Notes: generated by a model not told the origin, from the letters alone. A stretch of DNA of 64,000 nucleotides from Rodentibacter rarus (GCF_001998965.1 NZ_MLHJ01000036.1:1-64000); one strand, 5' to 3'. Positions 1 to 10,252 are shown, numbered from the stretch's first letter. Translations and numbers: made by a program.

Positions 1-94
1 ATTGAAATAATTGATTTTTATAACGGACACACGCAGTGTGTCCCTACATTCTGTTAAAATTTCTATTCTTGTGCATTTGCTACATAATACCTCA
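1..94 (+). repeat. Dispersed hairpin repeat, copy A
   Basis: The core at about 25-48 is a perfect inverted repeat (GGACACAC, GCA, GTGTGTCC) followed by CTACA. The whole block matches two other copies at 21418-21553. Bases 1-58 reappear there nearly identically in inverted orientation. The tail ending in CATAATACC at about 84-92 reappears in direct orientation. It is intergenic and non-coding, and is most likely a small non-autonomous mobile or REP-like element. It may be cut by the window edge. Confidence 0.7.
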
Positions 95-103
95 CTTTTT
101 TGC

Positions 104-787
104 TTATTTATCCAGCTCTTTTTTGAGAATATCCTCTTCTTCCAAGGTTAGCAAACGGGCAATGGCATTACGATAGGATATTTCAAGGGTTTCACGGCTA
201 GTTGCCATTACCCCTTGATCCACTAAAAAACCATCGTTAACGTCATAAACCCAACCGTGTAGAGAGAGCTTTTGTCCTCGTTCCCAAGCACTTTTCACAA
301 TAGAGGAACGACCAAGGTTATAGACTTGTTCGGCAACATTAATTTTAGTGAGCATATCCGCGCGTTTTTCCGGGGAAAGTTTACCGAGCATATGACCGTG
401 TTTAAACCAAATATCACGAATATGGAGTAGCCAATTATTGATTAATCCAAGATCATGATCGGCCATCGCCGCTTTTATGCCCCCACAATTGGTATGACCA
501 CAAATGATAATATGCTCAATATTAAGTACATCCACGGCATATTGCACAACAGAAAGGCAATTCAGATCCGTGTGAATGACTTGATTTGCCACATTTCGGT
601 GAACAAATAATTCACCGGGTTCTAAATTCGTGAGTTTTTCAGCGGGAACACGACTATCGGAGCAACCAATCCAAAGGTAATGAGGGGTTTGGTGATCGGC
701 AAGTTCTTTGAAATAGGTGGAATTTTCCTCTTTCATTCGCTGTGCCCAGCTTGAATTATTAGCAAAAAGTTGTTCAATTTTGTTCAT
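104..787 (-). CDS. can: Beta-carbonic anhydrase (type II)
   Basis: Zinc enzyme interconverting CO2 and bicarbonate in the cytoplasm, supplying bicarbonate for carboxylations. The 227-residue protein shows the zinc ligands Cys42, Asp44 (CSDSR), His98 and Cys101 (HTNCGG). Trp39, Arg64 and a later Tyr (GWVYD) match the allosteric bicarbonate pocket known in the H. influenzae enzyme. The start at 787 is chosen because AAGGAAAG sits 4-11 bases upstream and the protein then begins MNKIEQLF as in the family; the longer open frame to 838 runs into the asnS terminator hairpin. It lies downstream of asnS on the same strand, separated by that hairpin. Confidence 0.96.
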   Translation of the reverse strand: MNKIEQLFANNSSWAQRMKEENSTYFKELADHQTPHYLWIGCSDSRVPAEKLTNLEPGELFVHRNVANQVIHTDLNCLSVVQYAVDVLNIEHIIICGHTNCGGIKAAMADHDLGLINNWLLHIRDIWFKHGHMLGKLSPEKRADMLTKINVAEQVYNLGRSSIVKSAWERGQKLSLHGWVYDVNDGFLVDQGVMATSRETLEISYRNAIARLLTLEEEDILKKELDK

Positions 788-807
788 ATCACTTTCCTTA
801 AAAATAA

Positions 808-846
808 AAAATTTGACCGCACATAAAAGTGCGGTCAATTTTTAAA
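808..846 (-). terminator. asnS terminator made of paired uptake signals
   Basis: GACCGCAC and GTGCGGTC form an inverted repeat (816-836), followed on the minus strand by a T-rich run. It lies 10-40 bases after the asnS stop. The arms are oppositely oriented DNA uptake sequences, a common terminator design in Haemophilus. Confidence 0.75.
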
Positions 847-855
847 TGCTTTTAA

Positions 856-2259
856 TTAGAAGTTCGCATTTCTTGGTGCACGTGGGAATGGAATCACATC
901 ACGGATATTTTGTACGCCTGTCACATAAACGATTAAGCGTTCAAAACCAAGACCGAAGCCTGAGTGAGGCACCGTACCGTATTTACGAAGATCACGATAC
1001 CACCAATAATCTTCAGGGTTTAATCCCATTTCTTCCATACGTTTATCTAGCACTTCCAACCGTTCTTCACGTTGTGAACCGCCAATAATTTCACCAATTC
1101 CCGGTGCAAGAACATCCATTGCCGCAACGGTTTTGCCATCATCATTTAAACGCATATAAAAGGCTTTAATGTCTTTTGGATAGTTTTTTACCACAACCGG
1201 TGATTTGAAATATTCTTCCGCTAAATAGCGCTCATGTTCGGAGGAGAGATCAATTCCCCAAGATACCGGGAATTCAAATTTCTTACCAGATTTTAATAAC
1301 ACCTCAATGGCATCGGTATAATCAATTTGAGCAAAATCGGAATTGATGAAGTTTTCTAAACGGGTAATCACCTCTTTATCCACGTGTTTTTCAAAGAAGG
1401 CGAGATCATCTTTGCGTTCGGATAACACAGCTCGGAAGACATATTTCAACATATCTTCGGCAAGTTTGGCATTGTCTGCCAAGGTGGCAAAGGCCATTTC
1501 GGGTTCGACCATCCAAAATTCAGCTAAATGACGGGTGGTATTGGAATTTTCAGCACGGAAAGTCGGACCAAACGTATAAATTTTACTTAATGCACAAGCA
1601 TAGGTTTCACCATTTAATTGACCGGAAACCGTTAAAAACGATTCCTTGCCAAAGAAATCTTGGCTAAAATCGACCGCACCTTTTTCATCACGTGGAAGAT
1701 TTTCGAGATCCAATGTGGAAACTCGGAACATTTCACCCGCCCCTTCGGTATCGGAAGCTGTAATCAGTGGTGTTGCGACCCAATAGAAACCTTGTTCGTG
1801 GAAGAAACGGTGAATAGCTTGCGCCAAACAATGACGCACTCGGGCAACGGCACCAATAATATTGGTACGCGGACGTAAATGAGCCACCTCCCGCAAGTAT
1901 TCAATAGAATGGCGTTTTGCCGCCATTGGATAGGTATCCGGATCTTCGACAAACCCGGTCACTTCAACTTTTTCTGCTTGTAACTCAACGGCTTGACCTT
2001 CAGCAGGTGACTCAACGATTTTACCTGTTACGATCACAGAACACCCGGTAGTCAGGCGTAAAATCTCGGCTTCATAGTTTTCAATATCGTTGTTAATGAT
2101 GGCTTGAATCGGATCAAAACAAGAACCGTCATATACTGCTAAGAAAGACAATCCAGCCTTGGAATCACGACGGGTACGAACCCAACCTCGTACTGTAACA
2201 GTTTCACCAATCGAGACTTTTCCTTGTAATACATCAACAATTGATGCAATTTTAGACAT
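856..2259 (-). CDS. asnS: Asparaginyl-tRNA synthetase
   Basis: Charges tRNA-Asn with asparagine. The 467-residue length equals that of the E. coli/H. influenzae enzyme. An N-terminal OB-fold anticodon-binding domain (about 1-115) precedes the class II catalytic core. Motif 2 is seen as FRAENSNT and motif 3 as GLGFERL near the C terminus. The C-terminal end PRAPRNANF is typical of the family. It is monocistronic, with a divergent sohB and a terminator hairpin before can. Confidence 0.98.
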   Translation of the reverse strand: MSKIASIVDVLQGKVSIGETVTVRGWVRTRRDSKAGLSFLAVYDGSCFDPIQAIINNDIENYEAEILRLTTGCSVIVTGKIVESPAEGQAVELQAEKVEVTGFVEDPDTYPMAAKRHSIEYLREVAHLRPRTNIIGAVARVRHCLAQAIHRFFHEQGFYWVATPLITASDTEGAGEMFRVSTLDLENLPRDEKGAVDFSQDFFGKESFLTVSGQLNGETYACALSKIYTFGPTFRAENSNTTRHLAEFWMVEPEMAFATLADNAKLAEDMLKYVFRAVLSERKDDLAFFEKHVDKEVITRLENFINSDFAQIDYTDAIEVLLKSGKKFEFPVSWGIDLSSEHERYLAEEYFKSPVVVKNYPKDIKAFYMRLNDDGKTVAAMDVLAPGIGEIIGGSQREERLEVLDKRMEEMGLNPEDYWWYRDLRKYGTVPHSGFGLGFERLIVYVTGVQNIRDVIPFPRAPRNANF

Positions 2260-2397
2260 ATAAACCTCTCGCTATAAAATTAGGGGATAAAAAAATGTGG
2301 CTAGTTTACCTTAAATCACGAAATTTTCCATAAAAAGTTAGGGCTTAGGGGGAGAGTAAAGTACAATACTCGGCTTGTTAATGAGAGGAGGCTATTT

Positions 2398-3456
2398 ATG
2401 TGGTCAGATATTTTAACCGGTTACGGTATTTTTATTTTGGAAATTTTGACAATTTTATTGGTTATTACAGCAATTATCGCTTTTATTATTTCTGCACGTC
2501 AGCATAAGGCGGGGTTGCAAGGGGAGTTGGTTATTACGGATCTATCGGAACATTTTGAGAATACCGTAAAACAGTTGCGTCATTTTCATTTGTCGGAAGA
2601 TGAGTTGAAGCAGCAAGAAAAAGCGGAAAAGAAAGAAGAAAAACAAAAAGCGAAGGCGTTGAAAGCCAAACTGAAAAAAGGGGAGCCGATTGAAACGTTA
2701 AAGCCTTGTGTTTATGTTTTAGATTTTAAAGGCGATATTTTGGCTTCGCAAACAACCGCACTTCGTGAAGAAATCTCAGCGATTCTTCATGTTGCAAAAC
2801 CGGAAGATGAGGTATTACTGCGTTTAGAAAGTCCTGGCGGGGTTGTTCATGGATACGGTTTAGCCGCTTCTCAATTGATACGTTTAAAGCAAAAGGGCAT
2901 TAAATTAACGGTGGCGGTCGATAAAGTCGCAGCCAGTGGCGGTTATATGATGGCTTGTGTGGCAGATAACATTATTGCCGCACCTTTTGCCATTTTGGGG
3001 TCTATTGGGGTGGTTGCGCAAATGCCAAATATTCATCGTTTATTGAAAAAACACGATGTTGATGTGGATGTAATGACGGCTGGAGAATTTAAGCGAACGA
3101 TGACCGTATTAGGTGAAAATACGGAGAAAGGAAAACAAAAATTCCAGCAAGAATTAGAAGAAACCCATCAATTATTTAAACAATTTGTTCAACAAAATCG
3201 ACCGCACTTGGATATAGATAAGGTTGCAACGGGGGAACATTGGTTCGGAACTCAAGCCTTAGAATTGGCACTAATTGATGGCGTGTCTACCAGCGATGAT
3301 TTGTTACTTGAAGCAATGAAAGAAAAATCGGTGGTTGGTATTACATACAAAGTGAAAAAAACATTACTACAGAAGTTAGGGCAGCAGGCGGAAGAACGGA
3401 TGGATAGTCTGATTCAGCGTTATATGCATAAAAATGCCCAAGATTTTATTCATTAA
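2398..3456 (+). CDS. sohB: Inner-membrane serine peptidase SohB
   Basis: Member of peptidase family S49 (signal peptide peptidase SppA/SohB), a probable periplasmic protease anchored in the inner membrane. The 352-residue protein has one N-terminal membrane helix (about 10-32) and a Lys/Glu-rich linker (about 66-100). The S49 core carries the nucleophile Ser180 (AASGGYMMA) and the general base Lys232 (EFKRTMTVLGE). The start has a strong ribosome site (GAGAGGAGG). It is divergent from asnS and appears monocistronic. The physiological substrate is unknown in the family. Confidence 0.95.
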   Translation: MWSDILTGYGIFILEILTILLVITAIIAFIISARQHKAGLQGELVITDLSEHFENTVKQLRHFHLSEDELKQQEKAEKKEEKQKAKALKAKLKKGEPIETLKPCVYVLDFKGDILASQTTALREEISAILHVAKPEDEVLLRLESPGGVVHGYGLAASQLIRLKQKGIKLTVAVDKVAASGGYMMACVADNIIAAPFAILGSIGVVAQMPNIHRLLKKHDVDVDVMTAGEFKRTMTVLGENTEKGKQKFQQELEETHQLFKQFVQQNRPHLDIDKVATGEHWFGTQALELALIDGVSTSDDLLLEAMKEKSVVGITYKVKKTLLQKLGQQAEERMDSLIQRYMHKNAQDFIH

Positions 3457-3654
3457 TTTTTTATTTACATTTCTTTACAAAAAACCATTGAAAATTGAGG
3501 GAGTTAGATATTGTTGGATGTTTACAAAATTGCCTTTTGAGATTAGTATAAGCGCCCGAAACTTTAATAGTTTTCTCGTGTAAGATTTGTTGCGTTTAGT
3601 TGTGTGTCTTCTTGATAATTAAGGGGGCACTTTAACCGTTAAAAGGTAAAAGGT

Positions 3655-4515
3655 ATGAAATTATCCCGTATTTTATTCTCAACCGTTGCTATTGCAACTG
3701 TGGCTGCCTGTGGTAACTTAAGTAAAGTTACGCCAGAAGGTATGCCTGAATATAAAGATGTTGATGGTGTTCAAGTGCCACAACTTGTATGGCCAAAAAT
3801 TGATAAGTCCGGTTTTAATCACGATGGTAGCCAATTCGGTTCATGGCCAAATTGGGATAATGTACGAATGATTGAACGTGGTATGAATAAAGATCAGCTA
3901 TACAATTTGATTGGTCGTCCGCATTTTTCAGAGGGCTTATATGGCGTAGAAGAATGGGATTATGCATTTAACTATCGTGAAAATGGTGTGCATAAAATTT
4001 GCCAATATAAAGTTTTGTTTGATAAAAACCATAATGCGCAAAGTTTCTTTTGGTATCCAAACGGATGTAACGGTAACTTTGCTTATACGTTAAGTGGTGA
4101 TTTCCTATTTGATTTTGATAAAGACGTATTGACGCCACGTGGTAAAGAAGTGGTTGATAATGTGGCTGCTCAGTTAAAATCCTCTGGTGCAAAAGAAGTT
4201 AAAGTTGCCGGTTACACTGACCGTTTAGGTTCAGATGCATATAATATGAATCTTTCTCAACGTCGTGCAAATCGTGTGAAAGCACGTTTAATTGAAGAGA
4301 GTGTCGTTGCACAAATTACTGCGATTGGTTATGGTAAGAATCCACAAATTAAAGCTTGTGAAGGTTTCCGTCACGCAAGCCAAGAAGAAAAGGACTGCTT
4401 ACGTCCTAACCGTCGTGTAGAGATCACCGCAGCCGGCTCCGTGTTGAAATTGCATCAAGAAGCGGGGCAAGAGAATGGAGGGACACAAGGACCTACCCCA
4501 CTTTACCAAAAGTAG
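3655..4515 (+). CDS. Outer-membrane lipoprotein with BamE-like and OmpA-like domains
   Basis: Residues 1-19 form a lipoprotein signal peptide ending VAAC, so Cys19 would be lipidated. Residues about 70-135 resemble the SmpA/BamE fold (RGMNKDQLYNLIGRP, then a WDYAFNY segment). Residues about 145-265 are an OmpA/Pal-type peptidoglycan-binding domain (FLFDFDKDVLTPRG, AGYTDRLGS, NLSQRRANRV). The likely role is tethering the outer membrane to peptidoglycan. The 286-residue protein combines two domains that are usually separate. It stands alone between sohB and the IS remnant. The domain calls rest on motifs; the precise role is unknown. Confidence 0.85.
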   Translation: MKLSRILFSTVAIATVAACGNLSKVTPEGMPEYKDVDGVQVPQLVWPKIDKSGFNHDGSQFGSWPNWDNVRMIERGMNKDQLYNLIGRPHFSEGLYGVEEWDYAFNYRENGVHKICQYKVLFDKNHNAQSFFWYPNGCNGNFAYTLSGDFLFDFDKDVLTPRGKEVVDNVAAQLKSSGAKEVKVAGYTDRLGSDAYNMNLSQRRANRVKARLIEESVVAQITAIGYGKNPQIKACEGFRHASQEEKDCLRPNRRVEITAAGSVLKLHQEAGQENGGTQGPTPLYQK

Positions 4516-4551
4516 TTTTTGATTGAATAAAAAATAGCATAACAATTTGGT

Positions 4552-4578
4552 GTGATCTCAAAAAGTGAGATTCTTTTA
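4552..4578 (+). terminator. Weak terminator after the lipoprotein gene
   Basis: ATCTCA at 4555-4560 pairs with TGAGAT at 4566-4571 across a 5-base loop and is followed by TCTTTT. The stem is short, so efficiency is uncertain. Confidence 0.45.
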
Positions 4579-4587
4579 ATTCAAGGA

Positions 4588-5100
4588 CTAAGTTCTGTAC
4601 TCCACAGGGCTTAGTCCTTTTAGTTTAATTTGAATCTGTTCATAATTATAGCAATGAATATATTCATTGATAGCTTTTCAAACTGCTCAAAGGTTTCAAA
4701 CCGCTTGCCGTAATAATATTTTTTAATCGGACAAAAAAGTGCGCCATCGCACTATGTATCCGGACAATTTCCTTTTCTTGACATCCTTTGGCTAATCTCA
4801 TTTTCCTTCAACAAACATTGATAACCATGCATTTGATACTGCTCTCCCTTGGTTTGAATAAAGAATGGGACTTTAAAATCGCCTGTTCTATCATTCCGCT
4901 AATCTGCTCAAAATTCGGGCTTAGTGCTAAGCGATAATCTCACCGTTAAACAGATCTTTAATTGGCGATAAATAAAGTTTGCCTTCATCACATTTAAACT
5001 TGCTGACATCTGTGAACCAAAATTTACGAAATCGGTTTTTGTTCCTCGAGCGAAAAAGAATCGAATTTGTTATTTGCTTCCCCTTATGGTTGTGCACGAA
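4588..5100 (-). pseudogene. Decayed IS3-family (IS150-like) transposase remnant
   Basis: Reading the minus strand in shifting frames gives recognisable pieces of an IS3-family DDE transposase, in order. They are FWFTDVSKFK and KLYLSPIKDLFNGEI (about 4927-5030), EQYQMHGYQCLLKENEISQ and MSRKGNCPDT with an in-frame stop (about 4755-4850), KKYYYGKRFE (about 4690-4725), and finally AINEYIHCYNYEQI and KGLSPVEYRT ending at 4588. At least two frameshifts and one stop break it. The N-terminal half and both IS ends were not found, so it cannot be active. Confidence 0.85.
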
Positions 5101-5103
5101 TAA

Positions 5104-5292
5104 TGGGATGGAGTTCAACCTCGATATACCGCACTTAGAATATTAGTGAATGGACAAGAAAAAATAAGACACGAGATAACGAGGAAGGATTTAAGCTCAA
5201 CCTATGTGATACCGCTACACCATATCATCCCGGCAAATCAAGATACGAGCATTGAATTGCAGGTGGATTCGTCATTTTCAATTAAATTTTAA
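5104..5292 (+). pseudogene. Orphan C-terminal gene fragment
   Basis: After a stop at 5101-5103 the plus strand stays open for 62 codons and ends with TAA at 5290-5292. The predicted end (ELQVDSSFSIKF) alternates polar and hydrophobic residues like a beta-strand. An uptake signal lies inside it at 5128. There is no plausible start or ribosome site. It may be the 3' end of a gene truncated when the neighbouring IS element arrived. I do not recognise the family. The rest of the 4516-5433 gap, after 5293, holds only AT-rich DNA and the gshF leader. Confidence 0.35.
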
Positions 5293-5433
5293 ACCCAATA
5301 CTCAGCAATTTCGGCTTACAGTACACAAAAAAAATGAAGCATAACAAAATATACTTGCTATATTTCCTATTTATTTTTCTTAAAAACCTGACCATAATAT
5401 TAGGGAAATTATTCTTAATAGAAAGGAGACTTT

Positions 5434-7707
5434 ATGAATATCCAAAACCTTATTAAACAGAACCATCTTGAATTACTTTTTCAACAGGGATTATTTGGTA
5501 TTGAAAAAGAAAGCCAACGTGTGTTAGCGGATGGATCGATTGTGACAACTGAACATCCTAAGGCTTTTGGTAGTCGGCGTTTTCATCCTTATATTCAAAC
5601 TGATTTTGCAGAAAGCCAGCTTGAATTGATCACGCCACCGTCTAAAACATTGGAGGAGGCATTACGCTGGCTTTCGGCTATCCATGAAGTCGTATTGCGT
5701 ACATTGCCAGAAGATGAATATCTTTTTCCATTGAGTATGCCGGCAGGGTTGCCGCCGGAAGCGAAAATTAAAGTCGCACAATTAGAGGATGAGGAGGATG
5801 TCGCATATCGTGAATATTTAGTGAAAAGCTACGGCAAGTACAAACAGATGGTGAGTGGCATTCACTATAATTTCCAATTAGATACTGAATTTGTCGATGC
5901 CTTGTTCAATTCACAAAATGAACAAAAAAGTGCGGTTGATTTTCAAAATGATTTATACCTCAAAATTGCGAAAAACTTCCTACGTTACCAATGGGTTCTG
6001 CTTTATTTCTTTTCTGCTACGCCAACAGTAGATAAAAAATATTTCCGAGGGAGCTCTCCACTCAAACCAAATCAATATGTGCGCAGCCTGCGATCAGGTC
6101 CTTTCGGTTATGTGAATGATCCTGAAATCAAGGTTTCTTTTGAAAATTTACAGGCCTATGCCGATAGTCTTGAATATTGGGTGAATAGTGGAAAGTTGAT
6201 TGCGGAGAAAGAATTTTATTCTAATGTTCGTTTACGTGGTGCTAAAAAAGCCCGTGATTTAGTCAAAACCGGTATTCAATATCTTGAATTTCGCCTTTTT
6301 GATCTCAATCCTTTTGCGCCTTACGGTATGACACTGGAAGATGCGAAATTTATCCATTATTTCATTTTACTGATGGCATGGTTGGATCATACCGCCTCTC
6401 AAGAAGATATAGAATTAGGCAAAACCCGTCTTGCAGAAGTGTCTTGGGAAGATCCTTTATCACCAACAGCGTATTCTGTAGAAGGGGAGCTACTCTTACT
6501 AGAAATGCAGAATATGCTTAATGCTATTCAAGCAAGTGATGAAATTAAAAGCATTGTAAAAGAAAAATTTGCACAATTTGAGAACCCGGGTGACACGCTC
6601 TGCGCAAATGTGGTTATTGCCATGGAGAAATTTGGCGGTGATCAAAAACTGGGGGCAGATATTGCGAAAGGTAATAAGAAAAATGCTTTAGAACGTTTTT
6701 ATGCCCTATCCGCCTTTGACAAAATGGAGCTTTCAACGCAAGCATTAATGTTTGATGCGATCCGGAAGGGGTTGAAGATTGAAATTTTGGATGAGCGTGA
6801 TCAGTTCTTGAGCCTGCAATATGGCGATCATATTGAATATGTAAAAAACGGCAATATGACCTCATATGATCGTTATATTTCACCTTTAATTATGGAAAAT
6901 AAAGTGGTGACGAAAAAAGTGTTGGCAAAAGCCGGTTTTAATGTGCCGAGAAGTGTGGAATTTACCGATATAGAAAGTGCGGTCAAAAATTTCCCACTTT
7001 TTGAAAACCGTGCTGTGGTGATTAAGCCGAAATCCACCAATTTTGGGCTTGGTATTACGATTTTCCAACAAGGCTTACAAAACCGTGATGATTTTGCTAA
7101 AGCCGTGGAAATTGCCTTCCGTGAAGATAAAGAGATCATGGTAGAAGATTATTTGGCGGGCACGGAATATCGTTTCTTCGTATTAGGGGGGGAAACCCTT
7201 GCCGTATTGCTTCGTGTACCGGCAAATGTGATGGGAGATGGTGTGCATTCCATCAAAGAATTGGTTGCAATGAAAAATGAGCACCCATTACGTGGCGATG
7301 GTAGCCGTACTCCATTGAAAAAAATTGCGCTAGGCGATATTGAAAAACTTCAATTAAAAGAACAAGGATGGACAATTGATTCCATCCCGCCAAGAGATCA
7401 GATCGTACAATTACGGGCTAATTCAAATATTAGTACCGGTGGGGATTCCATTGATATGACAGATCAAATGCACGAGAGTTATAAAAAAATTGCAGTGGGC
7501 ATTTCCAAGGCTATGGGGGCGGCAATATGCGGCCTGGATTTAATCATCCCGGATTTGGCAAAACCGGCTGAGCCTCATCTAAAATCATGGGGGGTGATTG
7601 AAGCTAATTTTAATCCAATGATGATGATGCATATTTTTCCATATATTGGAAAATCCCGCCGGGTAACCTTAGACGTGCTCAATATGTTATTTCCTGAAAT
7701 GAAATAG
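5434..7707 (+). CDS. gshF: Bifunctional glutamate-cysteine ligase / glutathione synthetase
   Basis: Makes glutathione in two ATP-dependent steps in one polypeptide. The 757-residue length matches the Pasteurella multocida GshF. The N-terminal half (about 1-480) is a GshA-type ligase (GIEKESQRV, HPYIQTDFAESQLELITPP). The C-terminal part (about 490-757) is an ATP-grasp domain (VVIKPKSTNFGLGI, ICGLDLIIPD, IEANFNPMMMMHIFP). A ribosome site (AAGGAG) precedes the ATG. It appears monocistronic, with the IS debris immediately upstream. Confidence 0.97.
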   Translation: MNIQNLIKQNHLELLFQQGLFGIEKESQRVLADGSIVTTEHPKAFGSRRFHPYIQTDFAESQLELITPPSKTLEEALRWLSAIHEVVLRTLPEDEYLFPLSMPAGLPPEAKIKVAQLEDEEDVAYREYLVKSYGKYKQMVSGIHYNFQLDTEFVDALFNSQNEQKSAVDFQNDLYLKIAKNFLRYQWVLLYFFSATPTVDKKYFRGSSPLKPNQYVRSLRSGPFGYVNDPEIKVSFENLQAYADSLEYWVNSGKLIAEKEFYSNVRLRGAKKARDLVKTGIQYLEFRLFDLNPFAPYGMTLEDAKFIHYFILLMAWLDHTASQEDIELGKTRLAEVSWEDPLSPTAYSVEGELLLLEMQNMLNAIQASDEIKSIVKEKFAQFENPGDTLCANVVIAMEKFGGDQKLGADIAKGNKKNALERFYALSAFDKMELSTQALMFDAIRKGLKIEILDERDQFLSLQYGDHIEYVKNGNMTSYDRYISPLIMENKVVTKKVLAKAGFNVPRSVEFTDIESAVKNFPLFENRAVVIKPKSTNFGLGITIFQQGLQNRDDFAKAVEIAFREDKEIMVEDYLAGTEYRFFVLGGETLAVLLRVPANVMGDGVHSIKELVAMKNEHPLRGDGSRTPLKKIALGDIEKLQLKEQGWTIDSIPPRDQIVQLRANSNISTGGDSIDMTDQMHESYKKIAVGISKAMGAAICGLDLIIPDLAKPAEPHLKSWGVIEANFNPMMMMHIFPYIGKSRRVTLDVLNMLFPEMK

Positions 7708-7745
7708 TATTGCCAATCGGAAACGTTGGTTTTTTATAAGATATA

Positions 7746-7768
7746 GGGTTTCGCCATTGGTGAAACCC
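7746..7768 (+). terminator. Hairpin after gshF
   Basis: GGGTTTC and GAAACCC pair around CCATTGG. It lies 38 bases after the gshF stop. No clear T-run follows, so it may stabilise the 3' end rather than terminate. Confidence 0.35.
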
Positions 7769-7833
7769 GATGTAAATAAAATCGGATTAAGCTAAAATAG
7801 CCCCTAAATTTAAATCACTCAATATCAAAATTA

Positions 7834-8913
7834 ATGACAACATTTACCCTGGAACCTCAAGATAATACACGCCTTCAATCCCTTTGCGGTGCATTTGATG
7901 AGCATCTTAAACTGATCGAAAAAGAGTTTAACCTGAATATCGCCCGCAATAATTTCACCTTTACCCTCAAATCCTCTGAAGAGAATCCCAAACCTCACCA
8001 CGAAAAACGCCTTCAACGTGCGGTTAAATTAATCCAAGATTTATATGTGGAAACCGCTCCGATTAAGGGAAAAGTGAAAGAGTTGGATTTGGAAGAAGTG
8101 CATATTGCTTTACAAGAAAGTCGAATGCTTTCTCAATCGGAAAGTGGCGCTGAAAATCAAGTTTATAGCACAACAATTAAAACAAAACGGGGGGTAATTA
8201 AGCCGCGTGGTGAAAATCAAATTCGATATTTGCATAATATTTTAACCCACGATATCAGTTTTGGTATCGGTCCTGCGGGGACGGGAAAAACCTTTTTAGC
8301 CGTAGCTGCAGCGGTGGAAGCCCTAGAGCGGCAAGAAATCCGCCGTATCTTATTAACCCGTCCTGCGGTTGAGGCGGGAGAAAAACTCGGTTTCTTACCC
8401 GGGGATTTAGGGCAAAAAATCGAGCCTTATTTACGCCCACTGTATGATGCTTTATTTGAAATGCTCGGCTTTGAACGGGTGCAAAAATTGATGGAGCGTA
8501 ATGTGATTGAAATTGCGCCGTTAGCCTATATGCGGGGGCGCACATTAAACGATAGCTTTATCATTTTAGATGAAAGCCAAAACACCACAGTTGAACAGAT
8601 GAAAATGTTTCTCACCCGTATCGGTTTTAATTCCAAAGCGGTGATCACCGGTGATGTGACACAAATTGATTTGCCTCGTAGCACCAAATCGGGTTTACGC
8701 CATGCCATTGAAGTGTTAGAAAGCGTCCCTGAGCTCAGTTTCAATTATTTTGATAGCCAAGATATTGTGCGACATCCTGTGGTGGCAAAAGTGGTTCAAG
8801 CCTATGAAGCTTGGGAAATCCAAGACGAAATCCGCCGCAAGGCGTTAGCGGAAGAACGCAAAGCCGAACGGGAAAAAGAGCGGTCAATTTTAATCGAGAA
8901 TTTAGGAGAATAA
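7834..8913 (+). CDS. ybeZ: PhoH-family ATPase YbeZ
   Basis: PhoH-like P-loop ATPase, in E. coli a partner of the endoribonuclease YbeY in ribosome quality control and rRNA processing. The 359-residue protein has a variable N-terminal region and then a PhoH core with Walker [12 protein letters not shown] (about 147-157) and Walker [10 protein letters not shown] (about 245). A charged tail ends in ENLGE. It is followed by ybeY with a 1-base gap. YbeZ-YbeY coupling is conserved in gamma-proteobacteria. Confidence 0.95.
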   Translation: MTTFTLEPQDNTRLQSLCGAFDEHLKLIEKEFNLNIARNNFTFTLKSSEENPKPHHEKRLQRAVKLIQDLYVETAPIKGKVKELDLEEVHIALQESRMLSQSESGAENQVYSTTIKTKRGVIKPRGENQIRYLHNILTHDISFGIGPAGTGKTFLAVAAAVEALERQEIRRILLTRPAVEAGEKLGFLPGDLGQKIEPYLRPLYDALFEMLGFERVQKLMERNVIEIAPLAYMRGRTLNDSFIILDESQNTTVEQMKMFLTRIGFNSKAVITGDVTQIDLPRSTKSGLRHAIEVLESVPELSFNYFDSQDIVRHPVVAKVVQAYEAWEIQDEIRRKALAEERKAEREKERSILIENLGE

Positions 8914-8914
8914 T

Positions 8915-9394
8915 GTGGGCAATATCATCATTGATTTACAGATCGCCACTGAAAATACGCAAGGTTTGCCAACGGAACAACAAATTACTCAATGGGCAAG
9001 CGCCGCCGTACAGCCGGAAAGCGATAACGTGGAAATGACGGTGCGTATTGTAGATGAAGCGGAAAGCCACGAACTCAATCTCACTTATCGTGGAAAAGAT
9101 CGCCCGACAAATGTGCTTTCTTTTCCCTTTGAATGTCCTGATGAAGTCGAATTACCTTTATTGGGCGATTTAGTGATTTGTCGCCAAGTGGTAGAGCGTG
9201 AAGCCATCGAGCAAGAAAAACCACTCATGGCGCATTGGGCGCATATGGTGGTGCACGGCAGTTTACATTTATTAGGCTATGATCATATTGAAGATGATGA
9301 AGCCGAAGAAATGGAAAGCCTCGAAACACAGATTATGCAACAGTTAGGGTTTACCGACCCTTATTTATTGGAAAAAGAGCAACATTTGGAGTAA
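8915..9394 (+). CDS. ybeY: Endoribonuclease YbeY
   Basis: Metal-dependent endoribonuclease for 16S rRNA 3'-end maturation and 70S quality control. The 159-residue protein carries the signature zinc triad [11 protein letters not shown] (HxxxHxxxxxH) near residue 115-125, and [10 protein letters not shown]. Start is GTG at 8915, one base after the ybeZ stop. A ribosome site (TTAGGAGAA) lies in the end of ybeZ. The H. influenzae orthologue is HI0004. Confidence 0.96.
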   Translation: MGNIIIDLQIATENTQGLPTEQQITQWASAAVQPESDNVEMTVRIVDEAESHELNLTYRGKDRPTNVLSFPFECPDEVELPLLGDLVICRQVVEREAIEQEKPLMAHWAHMVVHGSLHLLGYDHIEDDEAEEMESLETQIMQQLGFTDPYLLEKEQHLE

Positions 9395-9396
9395 CT

Positions 9397-10182
9397 ATGT
9401 ATAAAGCCGTATTTAGTGATTTTGACGGAACCTTACTCACCTCAGATCATCGAATTTCCCCAAGAACTTTAGCTGCTATTCAACGTATCACCCGTAAAGG
9501 GATCCCTTTCGTACCGATTTCAGCCCGTTCCCCCCTTGGTATTTTGCCTTATGCCAAGCAAATAGAAGATTACAATGTCATTGTGGCATTTAGCGGCGCA
9601 TTGATTTTAGATCGAAATTTGACCGCACTTTATTCGGTGAACATTTCCTCAGAGGATATTCAAAAAATTAATCAGGTTTTGGCACAACACCCGGAACTGG
9701 GGGTGAACTATTACACCAATGACGACTGTGTGGCGCGTGATGTGAATAATAAATGGGTTATTTTTGAAAAGAGTGTCACGAAAATCCAAATCGATCCTTA
9801 TGATGAAAAAGCGATTTATTCACCACACAAAATTCAAATTATTGGTGAAGCTGATGAAATTATTGAGGTTGAAAAACGCTTGAAAGCGGCTTTTCCTCAT
9901 TTAAGTATTTTCCGTTCTCACCAAAATTTCTTAGAAGTGATGCATCAATCTGCTACAAAAGGCAATGCAGTGCGTTTTTTAGAAGATTATTTCCATGTCA
10001 AAATTGAGGAAACGGTTGCCTTTGGCGATAATTTTAACGACTTGGATATGCTGAAAAATGTCGGGCTTGGTGTGGCAATGGGTAATGCCCCCGAAGAGAT
10101 AAAACAAGCCGCCAATCGTGTTACCGCAACAAATAATGAGGATGGATTAGCCTTGATTTTGGAAGAGATTTTTCCGGAATAA
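9397..10182 (+). CDS. Cof-type HAD-IIB phosphatase
   Basis: Haloacid-dehalogenase superfamily phosphatase, probably acting on sugar phosphates or phosphorylated cofactors in the cytoplasm. The 261-residue length fits the Cof family. Motif I is DFDGTLL (nucleophile Asp8, acid/base Asp10), motif II is the SARSP region, and motif IV is GDNFNDLDM. Start is 2 bases after the ybeY stop, so it is co-transcribed with ybeZ-ybeY. H. influenzae has the same Cof/YbeY adjacency (HI0003/HI0004). The exact substrate cannot be read from sequence. Confidence 0.92.
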   Translation: MYKAVFSDFDGTLLTSDHRISPRTLAAIQRITRKGIPFVPISARSPLGILPYAKQIEDYNVIVAFSGALILDRNLTALYSVNISSEDIQKINQVLAQHPELGVNYYTNDDCVARDVNNKWVIFEKSVTKIQIDPYDEKAIYSPHKIQIIGEADEIIEVEKRLKAAFPHLSIFRSHQNFLEVMHQSATKGNAVRFLEDYFHVKIEETVAFGDNFNDLDMLKNVGLGVAMGNAPEEIKQAANRVTATNNEDGLALILEEIFPE

Positions 10183-10197
10183 AAAACGATAAAAAAT

Positions 10198-10252
10198 AAC
10201 CGCACTTTACCTGAGTATTGCTTATTTCAAGGCTAAGTGCGGTTTCTTTATG
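10198..10252 (+). terminator. Terminator of the ybeZ-ybeY-cof operon (paired uptake signals)
   Basis: AACCGCACTT and AAGTGCGGTT, two opposed uptake signals about 28 bases apart, form the stem. TTTCTTT follows on the plus strand. They are the last uptake signals before a gap of about 6.9 kb. Confidence 0.7.

Noticed and set aside
846-1088. 80-codon plus frame opposite asnS
   Set aside because: It is the antisense of the conserved asnS 3' end, with no ribosome site; the same applies to the other antisense frames over strong genes.
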